From contig CAZCRG010000038.1 in the NCBI GenBank assembly GCA_964501105.1, positions 1 to 14,863 of the forward strand: 14,863 bases of DNA. Reading direction: 5' to 3'. Shown in pieces: positions 1 through 6,877 of the stretch; the stretch's first letter is position 1; every line of letters begins with the position of its first letter. Both the position numbers and the translations under genes were made by a program. The notes below the pieces were generated by a model, which was not told the DNA's origin, ran no database searches, and was given only the letters and a program-made list of their open reading frames with translations. This DNA is from BMS3B sp964501105 (GTDB taxonomy: Archaea > Hydrothermarchaeota > Hydrothermarchaeia > Hydrothermarchaeales > BMS3B).

Positions 1-417
1 AAAGCAAAAAAACGGGCCCCTAGCCCCCTTTAATTCCATTTTTAATAAATTGGAAACCCCTTTTAAAGGATTAAAAAAGACTACACCCCCCGAGAGCATA
101 TCGAGAAAAATATGACTCAAGTAGCCCAGAAGAAAGGAAAGAGTTACCAGCTCACTCGAATAATTAAATAATACAATGGTACTGAGAATTAGAGCAGGAA
201 AAGAGTGAGTTATACCCCTATGTCCAAAAACAGATTTCAGTATGGTGGATAAAGGGTGGAAAAGCCTTCCAGCTATAGATCCGGGAGTATCTATATCTGG
301 CATAAGAGAGGCAAGAAGAGAAACTGCTGCAGTAGCTAAAGTCATAGGCAGGTGTAAAAGCTTGAAGATTAAAAGATACAGGATAATTGCGGCTGCAATA
401 TGAGTGTAAAATTTCAT
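1..417 (-). CDS. YdjM/DUF457-family membrane metal-dependent hydrolase, C-terminus cut off by the window edge
   Basis: The reverse strand is open from an ATG at 415-417 to the left edge (139 codons, no stop), so the gene is partial. The translation begins MKFYTHIAAA and shows the histidine/aspartate pattern of the YdjM (DUF457) membrane hydrolases: H6, the PDIDTP motif at 40-45, GHRGITHS at 65-72 and GYLSHIFLDML at 98-108. Hydrophobic stretches at about 7-22, 28-39 and 74-106 fit several membrane segments. An in-frame TGA lies upstream with no other start codon between, which supports this ATG. The ribosome-binding site is weak. It is last in the minus-strand series that includes gar1 and tfb. 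Members are predicted zinc-dependent membrane hydrolases; the substrate in archaea is unknown. Family call is firm, function is not. Confidence 0.85.
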   Translation of the reverse strand, partial: MKFYTHIAAAIILYLLIFKLLHLPMTLATAAVSLLASLMPDIDTPGSIAGRLFHPLSTILKSVFGHRGITHSFPALILSTIVLFNYSSELVTLSFLLGYLSHIFLDMLSGGVVFFNPLKGVSNLLKMELKGARGPFFCF

Positions 418-521
418 TTCTGCTACCTGTCCATCACTGTTTCAGAAAGTGGACATAAAACTAACTGCTGCAGACCTTTCTGAGACTGCCATCATTCAAG
501 AATAAACTATAAGGATTACTC

Positions 522-611
522 TCAGGAATAAACTCCATAAAAGATATAGGCCAAAATAAAAAGTAGTGTGGATAATAAGGAAGTTTTAAAGATTAAGTCC
601 CTATTCGCCAT
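522..611 (-). CDS. possible 29-residue single-span membrane peptide
   Basis: A short ATG-to-TGA frame lies between tfb and the DUF457 gene on the same strand, starting 18 bases after the tfb stop. The peptide begins MANRDLIFKTSLL; residues 11-28 are almost entirely hydrophobic or aromatic, giving one plausible membrane segment. The position in a tight operon beside a membrane protein gene favours a real micropeptide. Against it: there is no clear ribosome-binding site (TCACCCCGGGAAAAAATA precedes the ATG), and so short a hydrophobic frame can arise by chance. An open frame shifted by -1 continues for about 23 more codons, so a frameshifted remnant of a longer protein is also possible. I do not recognise a family. 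Confidence 0.3.
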   Translation of the reverse strand: MANRDLIFKTSLLSTLLFILAYIFYGVYS

Positions 612-629
612 TATTTTTTCCCGGGGTGA

Positions 630-1547
630 CTATAGAGTTACATCAAGATTGAGTTTTTCTACCAGCTCCTTATATCTGTTACGAATTGTTACCTCAGTCA
701 CACCGGCTACCTGAGCCACCTCCTTCTGAGTCTTTCTCTCTCCCATGAGTACTGAAGCAATATAGAGAGCTGCAGCACTCACACCAGTGGGGCCTCTCCC
801 AGAGGTAATCTCCTTATTCATTGCCAGAGTAAGAATCTCTCTGGCTTTGCTCCTTACCCTCCCACTGAGTTTTAACTCACTTCCAAACCTTTCAATATAA
901 TCCAGAGGTGAAGAAGGTCTTGGATTCAGCCCAAGCTCTCTTGTAACAAATCTGTAGGTTTTTCCTATTTCCTTTCTATTTAACCTTGCAGCATCAGAAA
1001 TCTCATCGAGAGTCCTCGGTACTCCGAGTTCTCTGCAGGCTAGGTAAATAGATGCCGCACTTACACCTTCAATACTCCTTCCTCTTGTAAGCCCCCTCTC
1101 CACAGCTTTTCTATAAATTTTTGCTGCCATTTCTCTAACATTTTTTGGCAGATCAAGGCGAGAAGACATGGCATCCATTTCAGTTAGAGCCTGAGCAAGA
1201 TTTCTCTCAATGGAGTTGCTTACCCTTATACGCTGCTGCCACTTTCTCAGACGGTACATCTGAGCCCTCTTGGCAGCCGAGATATCTTTGCCTGAGGCAT
1301 CTTTATTGCGCCAGTCTATAACTGTACTCAAGCCCAGGTCATGCTGGGTATAGGTCAGTGGCGCTCCTGCATGACTTCTTCTTTCCATCTGCTCATTATC
1401 AAAGGCTCTCCAGTCTGGTCCCCTATCTAAAAGAGCCTCCTCAAGAACAAGTCCACACCCATTACACACAACCTCAGCCCTCTCTGCGTCATGAGAAAAA
1501 CTCCTGCTCCCGCATTCGGGGCATTCATCGAGATTTCTTCCTCCCAA
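630..1547 (-). CDS. tfb: transcription initiation factor IIB (TFB)
   Basis: TFB bridges TBP on the TATA box and RNA polymerase in archaeal transcription initiation. The 305-residue product has every expected part: an N-terminal zinc ribbon (C9, C12, C28, C31), the B-reader/linker region around residues 40-105 with an HDLGLST segment, and two cyclin-like repeats (about 110-200 and 207-300). The second repeat ends in a helix-turn-helix (TQKEVAQVAGVTEVTIRNRY) for BRE contact. Length is normal. The start is odd: the only in-frame start codon is TTG at 1547, inside the end of gar1 (23-base overlap), with AAGGA about 6 bases upstream. The ribbon begins only nine residues in, so no longer N-terminus is needed. 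Translation is probably coupled to gar1. Whether the genome has further TFBs cannot be told here. Confidence 0.97.
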   Translation of the reverse strand: MGGRNLDECPECGSRSFSHDAERAEVVCNGCGLVLEEALLDRGPDWRAFDNEQMERRSHAGAPLTYTQHDLGLSTVIDWRNKDASGKDISAAKRAQMYRLRKWQQRIRVSNSIERNLAQALTEMDAMSSRLDLPKNVREMAAKIYRKAVERGLTRGRSIEGVSAASIYLACRELGVPRTLDEISDAARLNRKEIGKTYRFVTRELGLNPRPSSPLDYIERFGSELKLSGRVRSKAREILTLAMNKEITSGRGPTGVSAAALYIASVLMGERKTQKEVAQVAGVTEVTIRNRYKELVEKLNLDVTL

Positions 1548-1800
1548 CTGAAGTCCTCCTTCTATCCTTTATTATAAATAATCCTGAGGATTTTATTTCA
1601 GAAATGAGTTTCTCACTGAGCTTAACCTCTGGGCGTACAACAAAGTAGGGATAGGAGACAGGGCCAATTACATCTACAACTTTCCCAACTCTCTGGCCGC
1701 GCCTGGTGGCAACCTCACAATAAAGAGGTGGATAATTCTTTCCCCTGAAAAGTATCGAGCCTGTACTACTGATATGACTGAATTCCCCCAGAGGACGCAT
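1525..1800 (-). CDS. gar1: H/ACA RNA-protein complex subunit Gar1
   Basis: Gar1 is a core protein of H/ACA ribonucleoproteins, which carry out guide-directed pseudouridylation of rRNA with Cbf5, Nop10 and L7Ae. The 91-residue product is a small basic beta-barrel protein with the family core GKVVDVIGPVSYPYFVV at 39-55 and a lysine/arginine-rich tail. I place the start at the ATG at 1798-1800, because TTAGGAGGG sits 5 bases upstream; a TTG at 1818 would add six residues but would swallow that ribosome-binding site. The site overlaps the stop of the upstream PHP gene, and the 3' end overlaps tfb, so the three genes are one transcription unit. Linkage of gar1 to tfb is, as I recall, common in Euryarchaeota. 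Confidence 0.93.
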   Translation of the reverse strand: MRPLGEFSHISSTGSILFRGKNYPPLYCEVATRRGQRVGKVVDVIGPVSYPYFVVRPEVKLSEKLISEIKSSGLFIIKDRRRTSVGRKKSR

Positions 1801-1810
1801 GATAACCCTC

Positions 1811-2458
1811 CTAATCAACTATTAATCTTTTTGGATTAACACCAGTAATTATTTTAGAATATTTATTACTCAAACCAGAAGCAAGAGCCACATTTAGCAT
1901 ATCTTCTGGCGAAATAATGTCCTCTGGAGCATGGGAATCAGTATTCACTATCAATTCTGCCTTAACTTCCTCAGCAACTCTTGCCACGTGGCCATTGGCT
2001 AAAGAGTGCCCCTTTCTTGCTGATAGCTCAAGAAATATTCCATTTTCTCTGGCAAGTTCTGCCTCCTCCACATTTATCAAACCGGGATGAGCAAGAATAT
2101 CAACTTCAGGAGTTGAAACTCCAGCCAGATTTGTGCCCTTGGCCACTGGCTCCACAAGGGTCTCGCCGTGCACCACAACTATCTCTGCTCCAAGTTTTTT
2201 TGCCTTCACAGCAAGCTTTGGTATATACTCAGGCGGCAGGTGGGTAAGCTCTATCCCGATGAGAACTCTAACTCCATGCCCCTGAAGCTCATCCCTCGCC
2301 TTTACCAGGTGCTTCAGAATAAACTCCATATTACTTCCATCAGCATGGTCTGTGATTGCTATGGCTTCAAAGCCCTTCTCTGCATAGCGCCTGGCTATCT
2401 CGCTGGGCAGAAGTTCTCCATCTGAAAAAAGGCTGTGAATATGCAGATCAAAACTCAT
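1811..2458 (-). CDS. PHP-domain phosphoesterase, histidinol-phosphatase-like
   Basis: This 215-residue protein is a complete PHP-fold hydrolase: metal-binding H6-x-H8 (DLHIHS), D37-H38 (ITDHAD), E70, H97, H124 (AHPG) and D174-x-H176 (NTDSH). The fold binds two or three metal ions and hydrolyses phosphate esters; the closest groups are archaeal histidinol-phosphatase-like proteins of unproven substrate. RNase P subunit Rpp30 shares the fold but usually lacks this complete metal set, so a phosphoesterase is the better call. It heads the operon with gar1 (10-base gap) and tfb. A TTTAAA element at 2482-2487 lies about 26 bases before the ATG and no ribosome-binding site precedes it, so the mRNA is probably leaderless. 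Confidence 0.85.
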   Translation of the reverse strand: MSFDLHIHSLFSDGELLPSEIARRYAEKGFEAIAITDHADGSNMEFILKHLVKARDELQGHGVRVLIGIELTHLPPEYIPKLAVKAKKLGAEIVVVHGETLVEPVAKGTNLAGVSTPEVDILAHPGLINVEEAELARENGIFLELSARKGHSLANGHVARVAEEVKAELIVNTDSHAPEDIISPEDMLNVALASGLSNKYSKIITGVNPKRLIVD

Positions 2459-2481
2459 GGAGTTAATTTTCAGATTTAAAG

Positions 2482-2487
2482 TTTAAA
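2482..2487 (-). promoter_or_regulatory. TATA-like box for the PHP-gar1-tfb operon
   Basis: On the minus strand TTTAAA is centred about 26 bases before the ATG of the PHP gene, the distance expected for an archaeal promoter giving a leaderless transcript. A second TTTAAA at 2475-2480 is nearer and worse placed. Confidence 0.5.
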
Positions 2488-2509
2488 TAGATTACTACAA
2501 ACCGCAGGG

Positions 2510-2521
2510 ATAATTAAAAAA
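2510..2521 (-). terminator. oligo-T terminator after paaK1
   Basis: Just after the paaK1 stop the minus strand carries a run of six T (complement of 2516-2521). Archaeal RNA polymerase terminates at such runs without a hairpin. It lies just upstream of the promoter of the next minus-strand gene and so separates the two units. Confidence 0.4.
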
Positions 2522-2533
2522 TATGCCACGAGG

Positions 2534-3835
2534 CTAATCCAGCTTCCTCAGGTCAACAATTCTCTTTGCCTTCCCTTTACTCCTTGGTATTGTACCAGGT
2601 TCAACAAACTTTACCTCAGCCTTTATTCCAAGAACACTCTGGAGCTTACCCTCAAGCTCATGCTTGAGCCTGACCAACTCCTTTGCCTCACCCTTGAATA
2701 CCTTCTCAGTAGCTTCAACTTCAACCCTGAGTTCATCAAGAATATTCTTTCTGTCCACAACAATCTGGTAGTGCTCTGCTATCTCGGGATAGCTTAACAG
2801 CACCTGCTCTATCTGAGACGGGAACACATTCACTCCTCTTACTATGAGCATGTCATCACTTCTGCCAGTTAGCCTCTCAATTTTCAGGTGAGTCCTACCG
2901 CAGGAACATTCCTCCGGTATTATTCTTGATATGTCCCTTGTCCTGTATCTGAGTAGGGGCATCCCCTCTTTGGTTAAAGTGGTGAAGACAAGTTCACCTC
3001 TCTCTCCAGGACCAAGAACCTCTCCAGTTTCAGGGTCTATAACCTCCAGAAGAAAGTGATCTTCCCACACATGAAGTCCATTTTTCTCCTGGCACTCAGA
3101 AGCAACACCTGGACCGCAGAGCTCACTCAAACCATAGTTGTCGTAAGCATCTATACCAAAGGCTTCTTCAATCTTTCTGCGCATATTCTCACTCCAGGGC
3201 TCTGCGCCAAAGATACCTGTGCGGAGAGAAAGCTTATCCAGCTCAACTCCAGTCTTCTCTGCATACTCAGCCAAATAGAGGGCATAGGAGGGAGTAGAAG
3301 AAAAGGCTGTAACCTCAAGGTCCTTCATCATCATAAGCTGCTTCTCAGAATTTCCCACGCCGCTGGGTATAACAGTTGCACCTATCCTCTCCACTCCATA
3401 ATGAAAACCCAAACCTCCTGTGAAAAAGGCATAGTTGTAAATTAGCTGGACTGTGTCTTTTTTTGAGAGGCCGCAGGAGGTCAGAACTCTCGCCATGAGT
3501 TCTGCCCAGTTGTTTAAATCCCCGCTGGTATAGGCTACTATTGTGGGCTTTCCTGTTGTTCCAGAGGAGGCATGAACTCTGACTATTTCTTCTCTTGGAA
3601 CACAGAGCATTCCCAGAGGATAATTCTGCCTTAAATCATCTTTAACTGTAAAGGGAAGCTTTGAAAGGTGGCTTAACTTCTTAATATCATCAGGACTAAC
3701 TCCAGCCTCCTTAAGCTTTCTTCTATAGAATGGTGAGTTTCTGTAGGTGTAATCAACTATACTTCTAAGTCTTCTCTCCTGAAGAGCTTCAAGTTTATCT
3801 CTGCTCAAGGTCTCTGCACTTTTATCCCAGAACAT
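2534..3835 (-). CDS. phenylacetate-CoA ligase family protein (AMP-forming), copy 1
   Basis: A member of the ANL adenylate-forming superfamily, PaaK branch: it activates an aryl or acyl acid as the adenylate and transfers it to CoA. The 433 residues include the phosphate-binding loop SSGTTGKPT (90-98), the aryl-pocket stretch YNYAFFTGGLG (133-143), the A5-type motif NYGLSE (233-238), a CSCGRTH element (310-316), the hinge GRSDDMLIVRG (324-334) and a C-terminal GKAKR lysine segment. Length is normal for archaeal PaaK. It stands alone on a leaderless promoter (TTTATA at 3858-3863) with no ACT partner. Differences from copy 2 in the pocket (A136-F137 here, GL there; NYGLSELCGPG here, VYGLSEIWGPG there) suggest another substrate. 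The exact acid cannot be read from sequence. Confidence 0.92.
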   Translation of the reverse strand: MFWDKSAETLSRDKLEALQERRLRSIVDYTYRNSPFYRRKLKEAGVSPDDIKKLSHLSKLPFTVKDDLRQNYPLGMLCVPREEIVRVHASSGTTGKPTIVAYTSGDLNNWAELMARVLTSCGLSKKDTVQLIYNYAFFTGGLGFHYGVERIGATVIPSGVGNSEKQLMMMKDLEVTAFSSTPSYALYLAEYAEKTGVELDKLSLRTGIFGAEPWSENMRRKIEEAFGIDAYDNYGLSELCGPGVASECQEKNGLHVWEDHFLLEVIDPETGEVLGPGERGELVFTTLTKEGMPLLRYRTRDISRIIPEECSCGRTHLKIERLTGRSDDMLIVRGVNVFPSQIEQVLLSYPEIAEHYQIVVDRKNILDELRVEVEATEKVFKGEAKELVRLKHELEGKLQSVLGIKAEVKFVEPGTIPRSKGKAKRIVDLRKLD

Positions 3836-3857
3836 GCCAATGAATTCTTCAAAGGAG

Positions 3858-3863
3858 TATAAA
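3858..3863 (-). promoter_or_regulatory. TATA-like box for paaK1
   Basis: TTTATA on the minus strand is centred about 26 bases before the ATG at 3835. No Shine-Dalgarno site is seen, so transcription probably begins at or very near the start codon. Confidence 0.55.
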
Positions 3864-3938
3864 AATTTTTAGAAGGGGCTACCACTTTCACTGAACTCCC
3901 ATTGCTACTACAGAGGACGGGACATTAAAGGATAAGCT

Positions 3939-3950
3939 ATTAATATTTTA
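3939..3950 (+). promoter_or_regulatory. TATA-like box for the AAA_33 kinase
   Basis: The AT stretch ATTAATATTTTA lies about 20-28 bases before the ATG at 3967. With no ribosome-binding site before the ATG, this fits a leaderless promoter. It is divergent from the paaK1 promoter in the same 131-base gap. Confidence 0.45.
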
Positions 3951-3966
3951 ATGCTGAACTCTTTTT

Positions 3967-4485
3967 ATGATAATCTTAATGGCAGGTCTGCCTGCCTCAG
4001 GCAAGAGCACTCTGGCAAAAGCTCTGGCAAGAAAAATCAGAGCCACTGTGCTAAGGACTGATTTAGTAAGGAAGCAGCTCTTTGAAAAACCTACCTACAG
4101 CAGGGAGGAAAAGCTCCTGGTTTATAAAGTTACCTTTTTAATAGCAGAATATTTAGCCAGAGCCAAGGTGAATGTTATTCTGGATGGAACCTTTTATAAG
4201 AGGGAGCTAAGGAATAAAGTTTACCAAATTGGAAAAAAAACAAGAACTAAAGTTTTTGTTGTGGAATGCTGTGCTCCTGAAGCTGTAATAAAGGAAAGAA
4301 TGGAAAGAAGAAAGCTCAGAGGCTCTCTCAGTGATGCTGACTTCGAAGTCTACAAGAAGATTTCTAGAGAGTTTGAACCAATTCAGAGGCCTCACATAAT
4401 AGTGGACAGCTCCAGAAGTATTAAAGAGAATGTATCTGAAGTCCTCAGGCGAATTTCAAAAAAGAGTTATAAAAGCTTAGAGTAG
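3967..4485 (+). CDS. AAA_33-type P-loop kinase (COG0645-like)
   Basis: This 172-residue protein is a small P-loop kinase of the AAA_33/COG0645 type, related to gluconate-kinase and zeta-toxin-like folds. Visible parts are the Walker A loop GLPASGKST (7-15, K13), a TD pair at 31-32 where such kinases bind substrate, a Walker B-like VILDG (70-74) and an arginine-rich lid segment RMERRKLRG (111-119). The phosphoryl acceptor is unknown. Its 3' end overlaps by 19 bases the convergent gene for a COG2187 kinase-like protein; in many bacteria these two domains are fused in one polypeptide, so the neighbours may work together. No toxin partner is seen, so a zeta-toxin role is unlikely. Confidence 0.85.
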   Translation: MIILMAGLPASGKSTLAKALARKIRATVLRTDLVRKQLFEKPTYSREEKLLVYKVTFLIAEYLARAKVNVILDGTFYKRELRNKVYQIGKKTRTKVFVVECCAPEAVIKERMERRKLRGSLSDADFEVYKKISREFEPIQRPHIIVDSSRSIKENVSEVLRRISKKSYKSLE

Positions 4486-5498
4486 GTGTAAGCCAAGTCG
4501 AAGTACTTCTTTACAAGGGCTGAGCACTCCTTCTTCTCCTCATCACTTACATTCTCATCAAAGAGCTTAAAGCCTGTGACCTTCATTCTAACAAAGGCTC
4601 TGTAGCACTTATAGAAATCCAGAAGGCTTTTCAGCTCCTCCTCACCTGAAAATTCAAAGTAAGCTTCAACAAAGGCTTTCCCGAGGTCTTCCCTGCCATA
4701 AAAGTCCAGGTCCATGGCAAGAAAAGCCATGTCTGCAAGAATATCACTGCAGCTGAAACCCTTGAAAAATTCTATGGCATCAAAAATATAAATTCCCTCT
4801 CTGTATAGCCTCCCGGGCTCTCTAACAATAAATATATTACCACTGTGGAGGTCACCATGGCACTCCTTTATTTTCCCCTCTTCCACCCTTCTGTCAAAGA
4901 GCTTTTTATTGTTCCGCAGGAAATTCATCACTTTGCTTTCCAGTTCCAGATATTTTTCCTCGTCTAAATAAGTTTCAGTAAGATTTCTTGTCTGCTCAAA
5001 ATTCTGAATCCAGTTAGCCTCAACCTGAGTGTAGCTTCCATATTTATTAACTTCCTCACCAGTAGGAGCCTTTGAATGAAAACCAGCCACTAAGCGAGCA
5101 ATCTCAACAATATCTTCTCTGGAAATATCATTGCTCCTCAAAAGATTGCTCATTATTGATTCCTGGGGAAGCTGAATCATCTTCACAGCATACTCAACAA
5201 CTTTACCCTCGCCATTAACCTTTATCTCACCCTCCTCTGTCTCCACAATGGGCACCACTCCAAGGTAAATATCTCCTGCAAGGGCCTTATTAACCCTCAT
5301 CTCCTCATGGCAGTAAAACTTTCTTTTTTCAAGAGTGGTGAAGTCAAGAAAACCGAAATCGACAGGTTTCTTTATTTTATACACATATTCGCCTGTAAGA
5401 AAAACAAAGGAGATGTGAGTCTGGAGCATCTTTATCTCTTTAACCTTCTCGTCGTAGCTCTCAGGCTTCTGCAGAGCCTCCAGAACTCTCTCAAGCAT
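4467..5498 (-). CDS. aminoglycoside-phosphotransferase-like kinase (COG2187 family)
   Basis: The product (343 residues from the ATG at 5498) has a protein-kinase-like APH fold. The N-terminal YVYKIKKPVDFGFLDF stretch (39-54, nucleotide-binding lysines) is typical of COG2187. The catalytic loop is HGDLHSGN (214-221, D216 and N221), and FDAIEFF (239-245) supplies the metal-binding aspartate. It likely phosphorylates a small hydroxyl compound; antibiotic resistance is not implied. Start: GTG at 5501 is possible, but the ATG at 5498 overlaps the rpiA stop as TGATG and has GAGGTG 8 bases upstream. It is last in the PHP-rpiA-kinase operon. In bacteria this domain is often fused to a COG0645 kinase like the one convergent here. 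Confidence 0.85.
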   Translation of the reverse strand: MLERVLEALQKPESYDEKVKEIKMLQTHISFVFLTGEYVYKIKKPVDFGFLDFTTLEKRKFYCHEEMRVNKALAGDIYLGVVPIVETEEGEIKVNGEGKVVEYAVKMIQLPQESIMSNLLRSNDISREDIVEIARLVAGFHSKAPTGEEVNKYGSYTQVEANWIQNFEQTRNLTETYLDEEKYLELESKVMNFLRNNKKLFDRRVEEGKIKECHGDLHSGNIFIVREPGRLYREGIYIFDAIEFFKGFSCSDILADMAFLAMDLDFYGREDLGKAFVEAYFEFSGEEELKSLLDFYKCYRAFVRMKVTGFKLFDENVSDEEKKECSALVKKYFDLAYTYSKLL

Positions 5499-6175
5499 CA
5501 CTCCAGCACCTCAGTATGGCCTTCTTTTCCCACTATAACTTTTGTGGTAATTCCGTAAAAGATTCCATTCTCAACAACACCCACTATACTATTAATATCC
5601 TTCTCAAGCTTATGCGGGTATTCAATTCTTCCAAAGTAGGCATCTAAAATATAGTTGCCATTGTCTGTAACCAAGGGGCCTGATTTGCCTTTTGCCTGCC
5701 TGAGCTTTGCCTCTTTACATCCAATAGCTTTCAGTTTCCTGACAACTGCACTCCATGCAAAAGGCAGAACCTCTACAGGCACAGCAATATCAAGAAAGTT
5801 TGAGAGCTTTGACTCATCCACAACCACAACAAACTTCCTGGAGTTGTAGGCAACTACCTTCTCCCTGAATAGAGCTGCCCCTCCTCCTTTAATAAGGTGA
5901 TAGTTTCTTGAAACCTGGTCAGCGCCGTCTATAGCTATGTCCAGTTCCTGCACCTCCTCAAAGGTGGTAAGAGGGATTCCATTTTTTATGGCAAGAATTC
6001 TTGTGTCTGCAGAAGTAGGTATCCCCTTAATACTCAACCCTTCCTCTCTTACCCGCCTTCCAAGTTCTTCTATAGCATACCTTACAGTGCTACCTGTACC
6101 TAATCCAACATAATTTCCATCCTCAACCTCTTTAGCAGCCTCAATTCCAGCCAGCCTCTTTTTCTCTTCTGACAT
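5498..6175 (-). CDS. rpiA: ribose-5-phosphate isomerase A
   Basis: RpiA interconverts ribose 5-phosphate and ribulose 5-phosphate, giving archaea ribose for nucleotides and cofactors. The 225-residue protein has the family landmarks: GLGTGST (24-30) for phosphate binding, DGAD (83-86), KGGGAALFREK (96-106, with the catalytic glutamate E105), a lysine in the VDESKL segment (119-124) and DNGNYILD (171-178). Length is normal. The start ATG at 6175 lies 2 bases after the stop of the upstream PHP gene, with AGAGGT about 7 bases upstream. The downstream kinase starts on the rpiA stop. The tight order suggests coordinated pentose-phosphate or nucleotide metabolism (inference). Confidence 0.97.
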   Translation of the reverse strand: MSEEKKRLAGIEAAKEVEDGNYVGLGTGSTVRYAIEELGRRVREEGLSIKGIPTSADTRILAIKNGIPLTTFEEVQELDIAIDGADQVSRNYHLIKGGGAALFREKVVAYNSRKFVVVVDESKLSNFLDIAVPVEVLPFAWSAVVRKLKAIGCKEAKLRQAKGKSGPLVTDNGNYILDAYFGRIEYPHKLEKDINSIVGVVENGIFYGITTKVIVGKEGHTEVLE

Positions 6176-6177
6176 GA

Positions 6178-6810
6178 CTAAACCTCTACTCCAAAGCTTT
6201 TATAAATCTTTGTTTCTATGAGCTTGAAGATGCCTGACCTTTTACCGAAAATCTTTACTCTGCCCTTTCTTATATCCTCTATGTCCTCAACAACAACACC
6301 GGCAGAGCCTATCTCTCTGTAGCTATGGGCATCACTCCCAGCAGTCATGAGCATATTCTTCTTCAGGGCAAAGTTCATAGCCTGCCTGTTAGCTCTCTCG
6401 AGGACACATCTGGCATTGAAAACCTCTATACCATCGAGGGCATTGTAGAGGCTTCCAATACCCTTGAGCCTGTTTAGTCTGAAGTGGTCAAAGGGATGAG
6501 AGGCTATACATATGCCTCCCTGAGAGTGCACCTCATCAACCACCTCATAAAACTCTCTAGCCTTTACCTCCTCTTTTATAAATAGGCAGAGAACCTCACC
6601 TCTGTCGGTGAGAACCTCCTCACCCGGGATAACTATAAAATCATTCCCTGCAATTTTCCTGCCTCGGAAACCCCCTTCAGCAGAGTTATGGTCAGTGATT
6701 GCTACTCCATCCAGACCTCTACTCTTTGCGATTTTTATTATCTTATCCACTTTCATTCGAGAGTCCTTTGAGTATTCAGAATGCATATGCAGGTCAATTT
6801 TTATAGTCAT
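6178..6810 (-). CDS. PHP-domain phosphoesterase, TrpH/YciV-like
   Basis: A second PHP-fold hydrolase in the window, 210 residues, with H8-x-H10 (DLHMHS), D40-H41 (ITDHNS), E64-E65 (PGEEV), H105 (ASHPFDH) and D160-x-H162 (GSDAH). The layout matches short single-domain PHP proteins of the COG0613/COG1387 group; some relatives hydrolyse nucleoside 3',5'-bisphosphates or short RNAs, others histidinol phosphate. It differs strongly from the first PHP protein, so it is not a recent duplicate. It heads the operon with rpiA and the APH-like kinase. A short AAGGA lies 4 bases before the ATG, and an AT-rich TATA candidate lies at 6836-6845. Substrate unknown. Confidence 0.83.
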   Translation of the reverse strand: MTIKIDLHMHSEYSKDSRMKVDKIIKIAKSRGLDGVAITDHNSAEGGFRGRKIAGNDFIVIPGEEVLTDRGEVLCLFIKEEVKAREFYEVVDEVHSQGGICIASHPFDHFRLNRLKGIGSLYNALDGIEVFNARCVLERANRQAMNFALKKNMLMTAGSDAHSYREIGSAGVVVEDIEDIRKGRVKIFGKRSGIFKLIETKIYKSFGVEV

Positions 6811-6835
6811 TATTCCTTAGTAATAATTTAATTAC

Positions 6836-6845
6836 TTATTAAAAA
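6836..6845 (-). promoter_or_regulatory. TATA-like box for the PHP-rpiA-kinase operon
   Basis: TTTTTAATAA on the minus strand is centred about 30 bases before the ATG at 6810, in a generally AT-rich stretch, so the exact element is uncertain. Confidence 0.35.
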
Positions 6846-6877
6846 TTAACCCCTTCCATAACTCGATATAAAAATCA

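Noticed and set aside
440..500. C/D-box guide RNA on the minus strand upstream of the DUF457 gene (ATGATGG ... CTGA)
   Set aside because: Box C is imperfect, there is no terminal stem, and no convincing D'/C' pair is present.
1811..2458. RNase P subunit Rpp30, because it sits beside RNA-processing genes
   Set aside because: The full PHP metal ligand set (HxH, DH, E, H, HP, DSH) and the sequence pattern fit a histidinol-phosphatase-like enzyme better.
3056..3445. 129-codon open frame opposite paaK1 on the plus strand
   Set aside because: It lies wholly within paaK1, has no family features, and reflects codon bias of the real gene.
3967..4485. Zeta-type toxin of a toxin-antitoxin pair
   Set aside because: No small antitoxin gene is adjacent; the neighbour is a COG2187 kinase-like protein, which fits the known COG0645 partner.
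4467..5498. Aminoglycoside resistance gene
   Set aside because: The kinase fold is shared, but the YVYKIKKPVDFGF segment and context match the COG2187 housekeeping-type family; nothing indicates antibiotic substrates.
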